A stretch of DNA of 36,740 bases from Fibrobacter succinogenes (GCA_902771595.1 CACXXH010000053.1:1-36740); one strand, 5' to 3'. Shown: positions 25,314 to 33,190, counted from the first letter of the stretch. A program made the numbers and translations. The notes: generated from the letters alone by a model not told the origin.

Positions 25314-25443
25314 AACCGATTGATTGTCCGGAAGGGGCCACCTGCGAACGCGCATTTCCGAGCACGTTCTTGGACATGTTTTTTGCCTTTTTAGTTAAAA
25401 CTTTTCGTGTGGAATTTCTGAAAAATTCCATTTAGGATAAAAC

Positions 25444-25480
25444 AATTACAGCGCACCTCAAGGTGCGTTGTAATTATTTT
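25444..25480. terminator. bidirectional terminator
   Basis: ATTACAGCGCACCT (25445-25458) pairs with AGGTGCGTTGTAAT (25461-25474), one G-T pair, followed by TATTTT. It separates the convergent nuclease-like and FISUMP genes. An additional TGGAATTT/AAATTCCA hairpin lies just upstream, near 25411-25431. Confidence 0.85.
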
Positions 25481-25492
25481 CAAAAATTTTGA

Positions 25493-26758
25493 TTATTCCT
25501 CTAGCTTAGTACAGCGGACGGAGAAACCGTGAGTTTTGTACGTTTCCTGCTCAGTTAGGTACTCTCCCGAACGAGATGTTGCAGCGGCAAACGCTGTTGA
25601 AATTACTTCACCATTTTTAGAATAAGAACCTTCGTCGGGATAATACCAATATGTAGCCTCACCTATACGCGTTAATCTTCGATCCCAAATATACCCTGCA
25701 CCGACGAGGGAATAGCCGCTGTAATTAAAGCCCCCAAATGATATAGCTCGAGCGTCTTGAATTCCGTGCTTATTGTTGTCCGCATGAAGCACAATGTAAA
25801 AATCGTCCTGAGTCAGAAGCCGCCAGCCATCCGGACAGATGCCCTGGTGGTTCGGCTGGATTAAATCGGCGCAGCTTTCGGTATTGCAGCGGCTCGGCAG
25901 TTGCATCATCTCGGCCCACTGGTAGAGGCCACCGTAGCGGTCGCAATTTGTGGTATCGTCATCATAGCAGAATCGTTCAATCTTAGAATCATTCGCCTGA
26001 TCATCGTCATAGAAAATCATTTTACCAACATTCAAATTTTCCGCCATTACGGTCACAGAAGCGGCCTCGCCTTTTTTGTTTTTCCCGTTTATCGTAATGT
26101 AGTAGTAGCTACGACCATTGCGTTCATCAACAAAGGTCTTATAATCGCTGCTTTTGATACGAATAGCATCACCCAAATCAGCCTTATGGTCATACGGGAC
26201 ATAGCCGCTGCTACTGGGAACACTTGAACTCGACTGCTGAGTGACGCTGGAGGAGGAGTTCTCACTACTGCTCGATTGCGGAGTGACGCTAGAGGAAGAC
26301 TTCGCGCTGCTGCTGGATTTCGCAGAGCTGCTACTTGAATCGTCATTGCGAGAGCTCGAAGAGCTCGTGGCAATCTCCTTACTGCTGCTGGACACACTTG
26401 TCTCGCTTTCGCTCGATTTCGGTGTGACGCTAGAAGACGACTTCGCACTACTGCTCGACTTCGGTGTGACGCTAGAGGATGACGGCTGCGCGGAACTACT
26501 CGATAGATCCTCGCCCCCTTCGGCTGAGCTCAGGGCAGGCTCCGCCGAGGATGACGAACGCACGGAGCTACTCGACTTCGCGTTGACTGAAGAAGAAGAC
26601 TTGGCAGAGCTACTGGACACACTTGTCTCGCCTTCGCTCGACTGCGGTGTGACGTCTTCGATACTGCTGGACGACTCGTCGTCGCGCGGGGCGAAACTGC
26701 TCTCGTCGTCACAGGCGGCAAAAAATGCGAGAGCCAATCCCAGCAGAAAACGCTTCAT
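25493..26758 (-). CDS. Ser-linker lipoprotein with FISUMP domain
   Basis: This 421-residue surface lipoprotein starts with a signal ending LAFFAAC (Cys16 is the lipid site). Residues about 20-200 are a low-complexity linker of SSSS, SAKSSSS and SVTPKSS units. The rest is a FISUMP-type domain: VTVMAENLNVGKMI, GGLYQWAEMM, CPDGWRLLTQDDF and the C-terminal GFSVRCTK. This domain was named from the many paralogues in Fibrobacter succinogenes. It resembles formylglycine-enzyme/C-type lectin-like surface domains, and its function is unknown. GGAGG lies before the ATG. A dispersed hairpin repeat is inserted in frame in the linker (26507-26552). Confidence 0.9.
   Translation of the reverse strand: MKRFLLGLALAFFAACDDESSFAPRDDESSSSIEDVTPQSSEGETSVSSSSAKSSSSVNAKSSSSVRSSSSAEPALSSAEGGEDLSSSSAQPSSSSVTPKSSSSAKSSSSVTPKSSESETSVSSSSKEIATSSSSSRNDDSSSSSAKSSSSAKSSSSVTPQSSSSENSSSSVTQQSSSSVPSSSGYVPYDHKADLGDAIRIKSSDYKTFVDERNGRSYYYITINGKNKKGEAASVTVMAENLNVGKMIFYDDDQANDSKIERFCYDDDTTNCDRYGGLYQWAEMMQLPSRCNTESCADLIQPNHQGICPDGWRLLTQDDFYIVLHADNNKHGIQDARAISFGGFNYSGYSLVGAGYIWDRRLTRIGEATYWYYPDEGSYSKNGEVISTAFAAATSRSGEYLTEQETYKTHGFSVRCTKLEE
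26507..26552. repeat. hairpin repeat inside the Ser-rich linker
   Basis: ATCCTCG (26507-26513) and CGAGGAT (26546-26552) form a perfect 7-bp inverted repeat. The minus-strand loop contains TGAGCTCAGCCGAA. The encoded residues, AEPALSSAEGGED, break the Ser-only pattern of the linker. This marks the element as an insertion that kept the frame. Confidence 0.6.
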
Positions 26759-26827
26759 ACAGAAAATCCTCCTACGTTACGTTGTATATTTAGCAAATTT
26801 TCCTTCTAGCCTCCACCCGGTTTTTAT

Positions 26828-26833
26828 TATATT
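26828..26833 (+). promoter_or_regulatory. -10-like TATATT box before the nrnA-like gene
   Basis: TATATT, preceded by TTTTTAT, lies 20 nt before the ATG at 26854. A start near 26840 would give a short leader that includes the AAAAGGA ribosome site. It is the Shine-Dalgarno counterpart of the leaderless genes. Confidence 0.45.
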
Positions 26834-26853
26834 CCCCGCAAAAAGGATTGAAC

Positions 26854-27813
26854 ATGACGATTGACGAATTCCTGGGCGAAGCGAAGACGGTGGCGATTTT
26901 CGGGCACGTGAGGCCCGACGGCGACTGCGTGGGCAGCACCACGGCCATCTACAACTACATCCGCGACAACTTCCCGGGAATCCGCACGGACCTGTTCCTC
27001 GAAAAGTTTCCCGAAAGCTACAAGATCCTGCGCGGGGCAAGCGATGCGCGCGAGGCCTACACCGCGGATTGCAACGGCGGGCACCCCTACGACCTCGCCT
27101 TCCTCATGGATACCCCGAGTTTTGAACGCGTGGGGGCGAACGGCGCGGAATGCATCCGTGCGGCGAAAAAGACGATAAACATCGACCACCACATTTCTAA
27201 TCCGCTGAACCTGTGCACCCTGAACCTCGTGGAACCCGAAGCGAGTTCCGCTTGCGAGGTGGTGTACGTGAACATCGACAAGGCGAAGGTCGGGCGCGAG
27301 ACCGCGAACAGCCTGTACCTGGGAATCGTGCACGACACGGGAGCGTTCAAATTCAGCAGCACCGGCAAGCGCACCATGCAGGTGGTCGGCGACCTTATAG
27401 AGAAGGGTATCGACTTCGCGAAAATCGTGAACGAGACGTACTACACGCGCACCTACAAGCAGACGCTCGTGACCGGGTTCGTGATGCAGAACTGCAAGCT
27501 CGGGCTCGGCGGTAAAGTGGTCTACGCCCACATCACCCCCGAAGACATGGAACGCTTCGATGTTTCGCCCGTGGAACTCAGCAACGTCATCGACACCGTG
27601 CGTGAAGTCGGCGGCACCGAAGTGGCCCTGTTCCTGTACCCCGTAAACGGCAAGTACAAGATTAGCCTGCGCAGCAACTACATCGTGGACGTGAACGCCA
27701 TTGCCCGCGAGTTCGGCGGTGGCGGCCACACCCGTGCCGCCGGCGGCGACACCTGCGAAGCGCCCGAAGTTGCGATTGAAAAGATTCTGAAGCTCATCGA
27801 AAAGCAGCTCTAA
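26854..27813 (+). CDS. DHH/DHHA1 phosphoesterase, NrnA-like (nanoRNase / pAp phosphatase)
   Basis: This 319-residue protein has the two-domain DHH layout. The N-terminal domain has GHVRPDGDCVGS, MDTP and the INIDHHIS signature, giving the Asp and His metal ligands. The C-terminal DHHA1 domain ends with REFGGGGHTRAAGG, which binds the substrate. Family members degrade very short RNAs and dephosphorylate pAp. I chose the ATG at 26854 with AAGGA upstream; a TTG two codons earlier is open but unlikely. It lies between the two Ser-linker lipoprotein genes. Confidence 0.9.
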   Translation: MTIDEFLGEAKTVAIFGHVRPDGDCVGSTTAIYNYIRDNFPGIRTDLFLEKFPESYKILRGASDAREAYTADCNGGHPYDLAFLMDTPSFERVGANGAECIRAAKKTINIDHHISNPLNLCTLNLVEPEASSACEVVYVNIDKAKVGRETANSLYLGIVHDTGAFKFSSTGKRTMQVVGDLIEKGIDFAKIVNETYYTRTYKQTLVTGFVMQNCKLGLGGKVVYAHITPEDMERFDVSPVELSNVIDTVREVGGTEVALFLYPVNGKYKISLRSNYIVDVNAIAREFGGGGHTRAAGGDTCEAPEVAIEKILKLIEKQL

Positions 27814-27830
27814 AATAAATTTACGGTCAA

Positions 27831-27875
27831 TCCTTCTCTTTTTTAGTTATATTAAAAAATAAGAAGAGAAGGAGG
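27831..27875 (+). promoter_or_regulatory. promoter and Shine-Dalgarno embedded in a 13-bp inverted repeat
   Basis: TCCTTCTCTTTTT (27831-27843) pairs with AAGAAGAGAAGGA (27861-27873), with one G-T pair. The right arm covers most of the Shine-Dalgarno AAGGAGG (27869-27875) of the lipoprotein gene. The TATATT -10 box (27848-27853) lies in the loop. Transcripts from this promoter would lack the left arm; read-through from the upstream gene would include it and hide the ribosome site. Confidence 0.6.
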
Positions 27876-27883
27876 ACCCCCTC

Positions 27884-29158
27884 ATGAAGGGCAAATTCAT
27901 ACACAGGCTATCAGCAACAATCGTCATCACGATAGGCATCCTTATAGGATGTTCAGACAACGTAAGCGACGTACCTAACGCGTCGAGTGAAATTTCCAGC
28001 GACCAAACCAACAGTTCTGCACTAGAATCTTCGGGTTCCGAGGTTTCAAGTTCCGAAATTTCAGGTCCTGCGCCATCGAGTTCCGCAAATCCGAATTCCG
28101 GCTCAGGCCCCTCCAGCTCCGCAGCCGCTTTATCCAGCCAGGCAGAAAAACCCACAAGTTCAGCAACAGACCCTTCAAGTTCGGCGAAAAATCCCTCCAG
28201 TTCAGCAGGGGCCAGTTCCGCAGGCAACAGCGCGAATTCATCTTCTTCCGGACCGATTGCGCGTTCGTCCAGCAGCTACAGTAAATTACTTGACGAGCCC
28301 CAAGATGAGCGCCACAAAATTTACCGTCTGCTCTACCCTGTCGAGAACGGGAAGCTCGACACAGGCTTTTTTGACCAGGGCAGCTGCGACATCAAGACAG
28401 ACGGCTCCTTTACGTGCAATCAAAAAAGTTGCATAGAATATGTCGGAGGGTACATCAGCTTCCATAGCGAAGCAATGTTCCCCAATAACGAGCACTACTC
28501 CAAGTATTTCCAAGGCAGCACCGACGAGACAAGGCTCATCGACATCAACTTGGGCGACAGCGCCCTCACATCGTACATTCCCTATGCCGACATCCCAGAA
28601 TTCGACATAAATGACGTCAAAAGCAAACTATCGACACTTCCGGCAGCCACTTGCACCACGCTGGTGCAGTTCGTCAGCAACTACAAAATGAGCGCAAGCG
28701 GGCTCCCCGAAGGTTTTGTCTTGCACCTAGACGCCAATTTCAATTTCGAAACACGAGAGCGTGTGACGGAGCCCTATTCCATGATATTCCCTAAAGAGGA
28801 ACTGGACACCGTCAAGGCGAACATCGGCGAAAATGAAAAACGCATTGAACACGGCTACAAGTTATTTGACGAAAAATTTTATATCAAGCAATCCAGCTAC
28901 TACAGCAAGAGTTCCATAGAATACAACACCTATGTAACCGATCAGGGTTGCGGCATTGTATCGCAGTCATATATCCCCATGCCAACAGGCGCCGCAGGCC
29001 TTTGCCAAGGCTGGCACATCCCCGAACTCGCCCAAACGTTCTCGGTACGCTTCATCAACACCTCGGACAAAACCCCGGCATCGTTCACGTGGAAGCTAAC
29101 CTACATGGACCAGTTTGGCCGTGGCGGCACCATCGACATCACGACGCAGCTCAAGTAA
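27884..29158 (+). CDS. Ser-linker lipoprotein of unknown function
   Basis: This is a 424-residue protein with a signal ending ILIGC (Cys23), a Ser/Pro/Ala-rich linker to about residue 140, and a globular remainder with several Cys (for example QGSCDIKTDG and NQKSC). The globular part is not FISUMP and I do not recognise it. WKLTYMDQFGRGG closes the protein. The Ser-linker style matches the lipoprotein at 25493-26758 and is common for Fibrobacter surface proteins. Its stop lies 2 nt from the stop of the convergent LysE-type gene, with no terminator between. Confidence 0.75.
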   Translation: MKGKFIHRLSATIVITIGILIGCSDNVSDVPNASSEISSDQTNSSALESSGSEVSSSEISGPAPSSSANPNSGSGPSSSAAALSSQAEKPTSSATDPSSSAKNPSSSAGASSAGNSANSSSSGPIARSSSSYSKLLDEPQDERHKIYRLLYPVENGKLDTGFFDQGSCDIKTDGSFTCNQKSCIEYVGGYISFHSEAMFPNNEHYSKYFQGSTDETRLIDINLGDSALTSYIPYADIPEFDINDVKSKLSTLPAATCTTLVQFVSNYKMSASGLPEGFVLHLDANFNFETRERVTEPYSMIFPKEELDTVKANIGENEKRIEHGYKLFDEKFYIKQSSYYSKSSIEYNTYVTDQGCGIVSQSYIPMPTGAAGLCQGWHIPELAQTFSVRFINTSDKTPASFTWKLTYMDQFGRGGTIDITTQLK

Positions 29159-29160
29159 CG

Positions 29161-29847
29161 CTAAAAAAGGAACAGCGCAATGGCGAGGGCGATAAACACG
29201 CAACCGCTGAACCAGTTGAGGTTGCGGTTCGCCTTCGGGCTGTTGAGCATGAACTTCTTCACGGCACCCGCAAGTAGCGCGATGGAGCCGAACACGATGA
29301 AGGTAGCCGTCACGAATTCCGCGCCGAGAATACCCATCTGGAGCGACGGGCTCATGTCACGGCTCATGTCGACTGCCGGCGGAATAAACGAAAGCGCGAA
29401 AAGTACTGCCTTCGGGTTCGTGAGGTTCATGATGATGCCGCGCAGGTAGAGCCTGCGGAACGAAAGGCCCGCGCCCTCCGCACCTGCACTGCCCGCGCCT
29501 TCCTTGCCCGCGACCATTGCGCCCTCCCCGCCCGCGCGCATCTCGCCAGCATCACCCGCGTCCAGTTTCACCACTCCAGCGCGGACCTGGAAACTCTTGT
29601 ACGCGAGGTAAAGCAGGTACGCCGCCCCGCAGCACTGCAACACAAAAAATGCAATCGGGCTAGCCGCAATCAGCGCGGACACCCCCACAATCAGGAGCAC
29701 CGTCTGCACGCAGATGCCCGTGCACAGCCCGCAGATTACGCTGAACCCCGCCTTCGCGCCATGGGTCGCACTCTGGGCGAGCACGAACAGGTTGTCCGGC
29801 CCGGGAGCCAAAGCCACCACGAGGGCTGCTACAAAAAATTCAAGCAT
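29161..29847 (-). CDS. LysE/RhtB-family amino-acid exporter
   Basis: This 228-residue inner-membrane protein has about six helices. The family signature is clear: APGPDNLFVLAQSATHG near the N-terminus and MNLTNPKAVLFALSF after the middle. Members export amino acids such as lysine, threonine or homoserine lactone. An unusual Gly/Ala/Glu-rich stretch of about 35 residues (AGDAGEMRAGGEG and following) extends the central cytoplasmic loop. GGAG precedes the ATG. The zinc-ribbon gene lies 24 nt upstream on the same strand. Confidence 0.9.
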   Translation of the reverse strand: MLEFFVAALVVALAPGPDNLFVLAQSATHGAKAGFSVICGLCTGICVQTVLLIVGVSALIAASPIAFFVLQCCGAAYLLYLAYKSFQVRAGVVKLDAGDAGEMRAGGEGAMVAGKEGAGSAGAEGAGLSFRRLYLRGIIMNLTNPKAVLFALSFIPPAVDMSRDMSPSLQMGILGAEFVTATFIVFGSIALLAGAVKKFMLNSPKANRNLNWFSGCVFIALAIALFLF

Positions 29848-29871
29848 ATATCGCTCCGGCGCGATCCCGGC

Positions 29872-30255
29872 CTAAAGGTTTTCCAAGAAGCTGTCCACAT
29901 CCATTTCCGCAAGCCCCTTCTGCAATTCGGCAAGCGCTTCGTCGGATATGGCATGCGTAGATTCGGACCCGCGTTCTTCGGCACGGGCGTTTGATTCTTC
30001 CACGAGCTTTTTCAAGGAGGCGGCAACCTCGCTCACTTCGCCGTCGCGCTTCATGACCGCATTCAGCACACGGTTCAGGCGTTCGCGCAATTTCGTGAAT
30101 TCGTCCCGATCGAGTTCCGAGGTCACGCCCGCACAATGCATCAGCGGAGTCTTGCACTTCGCACAGGCAAAGACCATCATGGACGAGGGTTCGCCGTCCA
30201 GCATCACGTTAAAAGTCGATCCACAGTGTGGGCAATCGATACGCAGTTCACTCAT
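29872..30255 (-). CDS. small zinc-ribbon protein
   Basis: This 127-residue protein has an N-terminal zinc ribbon with CPHCG (residues 8-12) and CAKCK (about 31-35). A predicted helical, charged region follows (ERLNRVLNAVMKRD, SLKKLVEESNARAEER), with an acidic C-terminus ending DVDSFLENL. No enzyme motif is visible; it may be a small adaptor or regulator. TACATT lies 7 nt before the ATG at 30255, and no Shine-Dalgarno is present. It probably forms an operon with the LysE-type gene. Confidence 0.75.
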   Translation of the reverse strand: MSELRIDCPHCGSTFNVMLDGEPSSMMVFACAKCKTPLMHCAGVTSELDRDEFTKLRERLNRVLNAVMKRDGEVSEVAASLKKLVEESNARAEERGSESTHAISDEALAELQKGLAEMDVDSFLENL

Positions 30256-30262
30256 GTTCCAT

Positions 30263-30268
30263 AATGTA
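30263..30268 (-). promoter_or_regulatory. -10-like TACATT box before the zinc-ribbon gene
   Basis: On the minus strand TACATT is followed by ATGGAAC and the ATG at 30255: a 7-nt gap, the leaderless geometry seen at other genes here. Confidence 0.4.
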
Positions 30269-30415
30269 GAAATTTCGGCCCCAACAAGCCAAAGACGCTA
30301 CAAAAAACTATTTTTTTAACGACCCTCTTGCTTTGCGTCCCCTCGCATACACCTTTTTTCCTGTTCGTTGATGTAATTTTTATCTATACCCCCCGACTTC
30401 GAACCTTTGGTTCCC

Positions 30416-30433
30416 CGCTCAGGATGACACAAC
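30416..30433. repeat. partial copy of the dispersed repeat
   Basis: CCCGCTCAGGATGACAC is the reverse of a GTGTCATCCTGAGCGGG arm. A small GAACC/GGTTC pair lies next to it (30399-30412). No matching second arm is visible, so it looks like a half element. The rest of 30256-30494 shows only AT-rich promoter-like sequence. Confidence 0.45.
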
Positions 30434-30494
30434 AGCTCCTGCCAAATAGTTCAGCGGCACCAAACGACAAAGTCGGCCCATATTGCTGACCACT

Positions 30495-31643
30495 ATGCTC
30501 TGTCATTGGCTTTATCACATTACCAGTATTGACCTTTTCGACGGCCGTCTCTTCCGTGCTGGCGTCGCCGCCATGCTCTCCATCGTCCTCGTCCTGTTCT
30601 TCATGCCCAAGTACATCCGCCTCCTGCAGGGGCTCGATGCCACCAGCGACTTCGACAAGGACGGCAAGACCAAGTCTCCCCCGATCATGGGCGGGCTCCT
30701 CCTGGTAGTGGTCGTCGAGGTAGTCTCGCTCCTCGTCTGCAAGATGAACGGCTACACCATATCGACACTCGTGATTCTCGCAGCCTTCTCTGCCGTGGGC
30801 GCCATCGACGACATCGCGAAGGTCCGCGCCAAGCGCCTCATCAAGCTCGGCAAGCTCAAGGCGGCCGACTACATGGACAAGGCGGACGGCATTTCCAGCA
30901 GCCTGCGCCTGTTCCTCTACTTCCTGTTCAGCCTGATCGTCGCGATTTTCTGCTACAAGTTCATCCCCGAGCTCAAGGGCGACCTCACCATCCCCTTCTG
31001 CCCCATCGAAATATTCCAGCTACACCTCCCCAACTGGATTTTTGTCGCCTTCATGACGTTCGTCATCGCGGCTAGCGCAAACGGAACGAACTTTACCGAC
31101 GGTCTCGACAGCCTTGTCTCGGTGCCTATCCTTACGAGCATGATTTTCGTGGGCCTTGTCGCCTATGTGAGTGGCAACTTCATCTTCAGTACGTACCTGC
31201 ACGTGCCGTACCTGCCCGGCTGCGACGAACTCTTCCCCATAGCCATGTCCATCGCGGGTGCGCTGCTCGCCTACCTGTGGTTCAACAGCCCCCCGGCCGA
31301 AATCTACATGGGCGATGCGGGCTCCGTAGGCTTTGGCGCCACCATCGGCATCATGTTCATCCTGGTGCAGGCGGGGCTGTTCCTCCCCATCGTGTGCGTA
31401 ATCATCATTGCCGAAGCCTGCTCCGTGCTCCTCCAGATCCTCTGGTTCAAGTTCACCAAGAAGACTACAGGCACAGGCAAGCGCATATTCCTGTGCGCAC
31501 CGCTCCACCACCACTACCAGAAGAAGTGGGAAGGCAAGTTCCCGAGCAAGCCCCTGATGAACTCGAAAATCGTGTGGCGCATGCACCTGATAAGCATCTT
31601 CGCGCTTATCGTGAGCATGGTGATATTCTTCGGCATTAGGTAA
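30495..31643 (+). CDS. mraY: phospho-N-acetylmuramoyl-pentapeptide transferase
   Basis: MraY transfers phospho-MurNAc-pentapeptide to undecaprenyl phosphate and makes lipid I for the cell wall. This 382-residue protein has about ten membrane helices. Key sites are SPPIMGGLL, the Asp pair in GAIDDIAK, NFTDGLDSL, AEIYMGDAGSVGFG and the His triad in CAPLHHHYQKKW. Some usual residues differ (DGLDGL is DGLDSL; GDTGSLALG is GDAGSVGFG). It stands alone, outside any division/cell-wall cluster, so it might be a divergent second copy. I chose the ATG at 30495; a TTG at 30483 is also in frame. Confidence 0.88.
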   Translation: MLCHWLYHITSIDLFDGRLFRAGVAAMLSIVLVLFFMPKYIRLLQGLDATSDFDKDGKTKSPPIMGGLLLVVVVEVVSLLVCKMNGYTISTLVILAAFSAVGAIDDIAKVRAKRLIKLGKLKAADYMDKADGISSSLRLFLYFLFSLIVAIFCYKFIPELKGDLTIPFCPIEIFQLHLPNWIFVAFMTFVIAASANGTNFTDGLDSLVSVPILTSMIFVGLVAYVSGNFIFSTYLHVPYLPGCDELFPIAMSIAGALLAYLWFNSPPAEIYMGDAGSVGFGATIGIMFILVQAGLFLPIVCVIIIAEACSVLLQILWFKFTKKTTGTGKRIFLCAPLHHHYQKKWEGKFPSKPLMNSKIVWRMHLISIFALIVSMVIFFGIR

Positions 31644-31645
31644 AA

Positions 31646-31661
31646 GGGGGAAGAATCCCCC
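31646..31661 (+). terminator. hairpin after mraY
   Basis: GGGGGA (31646-31651) pairs with TCCCCC (31656-31661) around AGAA. There is no T-run. The reverse strand reads GGGGGATTCTTCCCCC, nearly the same as the hairpin at 21071-21086 after the glycosyltransferase gene. Confidence 0.4.
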
Positions 31662-31668
31662 TGATTGC

Positions 31669-31717
31669 AGCCTTGCTTGTGTCATCCTGAGCGAAGTTGA
31701 AAGATCTAAGCAAGGCT
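31669..31717. repeat. dispersed hairpin repeat with TGAGCGAAGTTGAA loop
   Basis: AGCCTTGCTT (31669-31678) and AAGCAAGGCT (31708-31717) form a perfect 10-bp stem. The loop holds GTCATCC and TGAGCGAAGTTGAA (31688-31701). The loop is shared with the hairpins after the tRNA. The following stretch to 31830 has another small hairpin, TAAGGGC/GCCCTTA (31734-31752), and no gene. Confidence 0.65.
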
Positions 31718-31831
31718 TTCATCACCTCCTCGCCTAAGGGCTCCGCCCTTAAGAACCCGATAATGCGGGATGGAACCAAGCACGAAATTGCGAAGGCCAC
31801 ATGGTTCCTTCCTTAGCTGAAAAAAAATATT

Positions 31832-31856
31832 AGTCGCCATGAATGGCGACTTTTTT
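31832..31856 (+). terminator. intrinsic terminator
   Basis: AGTCGCCAT (31832-31840) pairs with ATGGCGACT (31843-31851), followed by TTTTTT. A stretch of A residues before it could let it act in both directions. Confidence 0.8.
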
Positions 31857-31976
31857 GGCTTTTGACAGCTTTTGTCATTCAATAAAAATATATTTGAAAG
31901 AAGATTGCAGCTTGTGAATGCAAAGCCAAACGACTCGATTGTAAATATGAAAAAAATCACACAAGGAAGGCTGGGT

Positions 31977-32885
31977 ATGTGTAAAATAATTTATAAAGCG
32001 ATGTTGGTGTTAGTTGTCGCTTGTTCGCAGCTCTTTGCAGGTGATTTATTGAACTTGTTTCTTTACGGCAGGAACACTTCTGGCTACTACTCTGCAGAGA
32101 GGCAAATTGAAGAGAACACTCGTGGTATTCGTTCCGATATGGATGATCTTGAAGATGAAGTTGATGAATCCGCAGACAAAATCGTGGATGCGGTAAAGAA
32201 AAGCAAGCTTCCTAAAAATAAAGCGTCCATTTTTTTTAACAGCGTTCTAGAATCATTCAATGAACGTTATCCAGTTGAATTGCAAGGATATGCGCATGCC
32301 ATGGTTGTGACAGCAAAACGATATAAGATGAATCTTATAAAGCTGAATCGAGTTTTGGTTGAAGACGCCATGATGGAAGGCGGTATCGCATACACAGAGG
32401 CCGAAATAGATGCGATCCTGTACAAAAATCTTGATGAACTTGGCTTCTATTTAAAGCAAGGCAAATATTTTCTTGATGGAGAACATGTAAATATGGGTTC
32501 TTTTTCAAGGAAAGTCAAAAACACTCCGATTTATAAACGTTCCGGTTCTATAGATGTTAGGCCTAAAGTAAAAATCAAGAAACTAGATAGCGCTAGAGTA
32601 CAAGTTGTCGCAAAGATTAATTTGCCAGATAGCTTAGAATCCTGGATTGAACTTTGTAAACTGGGAGAAGAAGGCTGCATCCGTTCAAAAAAACAATTCC
32701 AGGATAGTGTTATAACAGACACTCTTTCTTATGGGGTGCCAGGAATGTATTATGTCGGGGTTCAAGTGAATGGTTTTCTCTCTAGAAACAATGTTAGAGA
32801 CAAAATAGCTGGGCCGTATATGGAAAATCGCGGAGGCTGGGGAAGACATATTCATTACAACTCAAAAACAATCAAACTAAAATAG
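31977..32885 (+). CDS. exported protein with coiled-coil segment, function unknown, AT-rich
   Basis: I do not recognise this 302-residue protein. The N-terminus is a signal peptide (CKIIYKAMLVLVVACSQLFA); VVAC would also fit a lipobox. Then come a charged heptad-like region (RQIEENTRGIRSDMDDLEDE), a helical middle part and a mainly beta C-terminus. I chose the ATG at 31977 because AGGAAGG (31964-31970) is well placed; an ATG at 31947 is the alternative. A sample line (32521-32580) is 35 percent GC, against 60 percent in the UAP1-like gene nearby (34321-34380). It lies between a hairpin repeat and a gene remnant, suggesting recent acquisition. Confidence 0.7.
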   Translation: MCKIIYKAMLVLVVACSQLFAGDLLNLFLYGRNTSGYYSAERQIEENTRGIRSDMDDLEDEVDESADKIVDAVKKSKLPKNKASIFFNSVLESFNERYPVELQGYAHAMVVTAKRYKMNLIKLNRVLVEDAMMEGGIAYTEAEIDAILYKNLDELGFYLKQGKYFLDGEHVNMGSFSRKVKNTPIYKRSGSIDVRPKVKIKKLDSARVQVVAKINLPDSLESWIELCKLGEEGCIRSKKQFQDSVITDTLSYGVPGMYYVGVQVNGFLSRNNVRDKIAGPYMENRGGWGRHIHYNSKTIKLK

Positions 32886-32969
32886 ATTGCAATGTAACCC
32901 CTTCCCAAAGAAATGATGTTTTTTTCAAAAAAACATCAATTTTAACAGAAAACTTTCATCGTACGCGTC

Positions 32970-33190
32970 GTAACTTTTGTTACTGTAAGCTTCCCCATAC
33001 CTACATCCAATCGGCATGGCAGATGAACTCCGACGAAAAAAATAGCGCGGAACTCAATTCGCTGAAACTGGCCAAGGATTTCTTCTCAAAAATCATCGTA
33101 CAGAACGACATTCCCGAGACATTTCGCGATGCAGACGGAATTCTTCATGTGAACTTGATTGAATTTTTGCTGAACCCGGATATTATATAA
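32970..33190 (+). pseudogene. C-terminal remnant of a DUF4143-type ATPase
   Basis: An open frame without a start codon ends in TAA at 33188-33190. Its last 62 codons contain YIQSAWQM, then LKLAKDFFSKIIVQNDIP and GILHVNLIEFLLN. This is the typical end of AAA ATPases with a C-terminal DUF4143 domain. Those proteins are about 400 residues, so the first 85 percent is missing. Upstream of about 32970 the frame is open but has no resemblance to the family. The 339-nt gap 32886-33224 holds nothing else apart from the next promoter. Confidence 0.6.

Noticed and set aside
26210..26690. Tandem repeat or CRISPR-like array
   Set aside because: The periodic sequence is the Ser-rich linker (SAKSSSS, SVTPKSS units) of a lipoprotein; unit lengths vary and there are no unique spacers.
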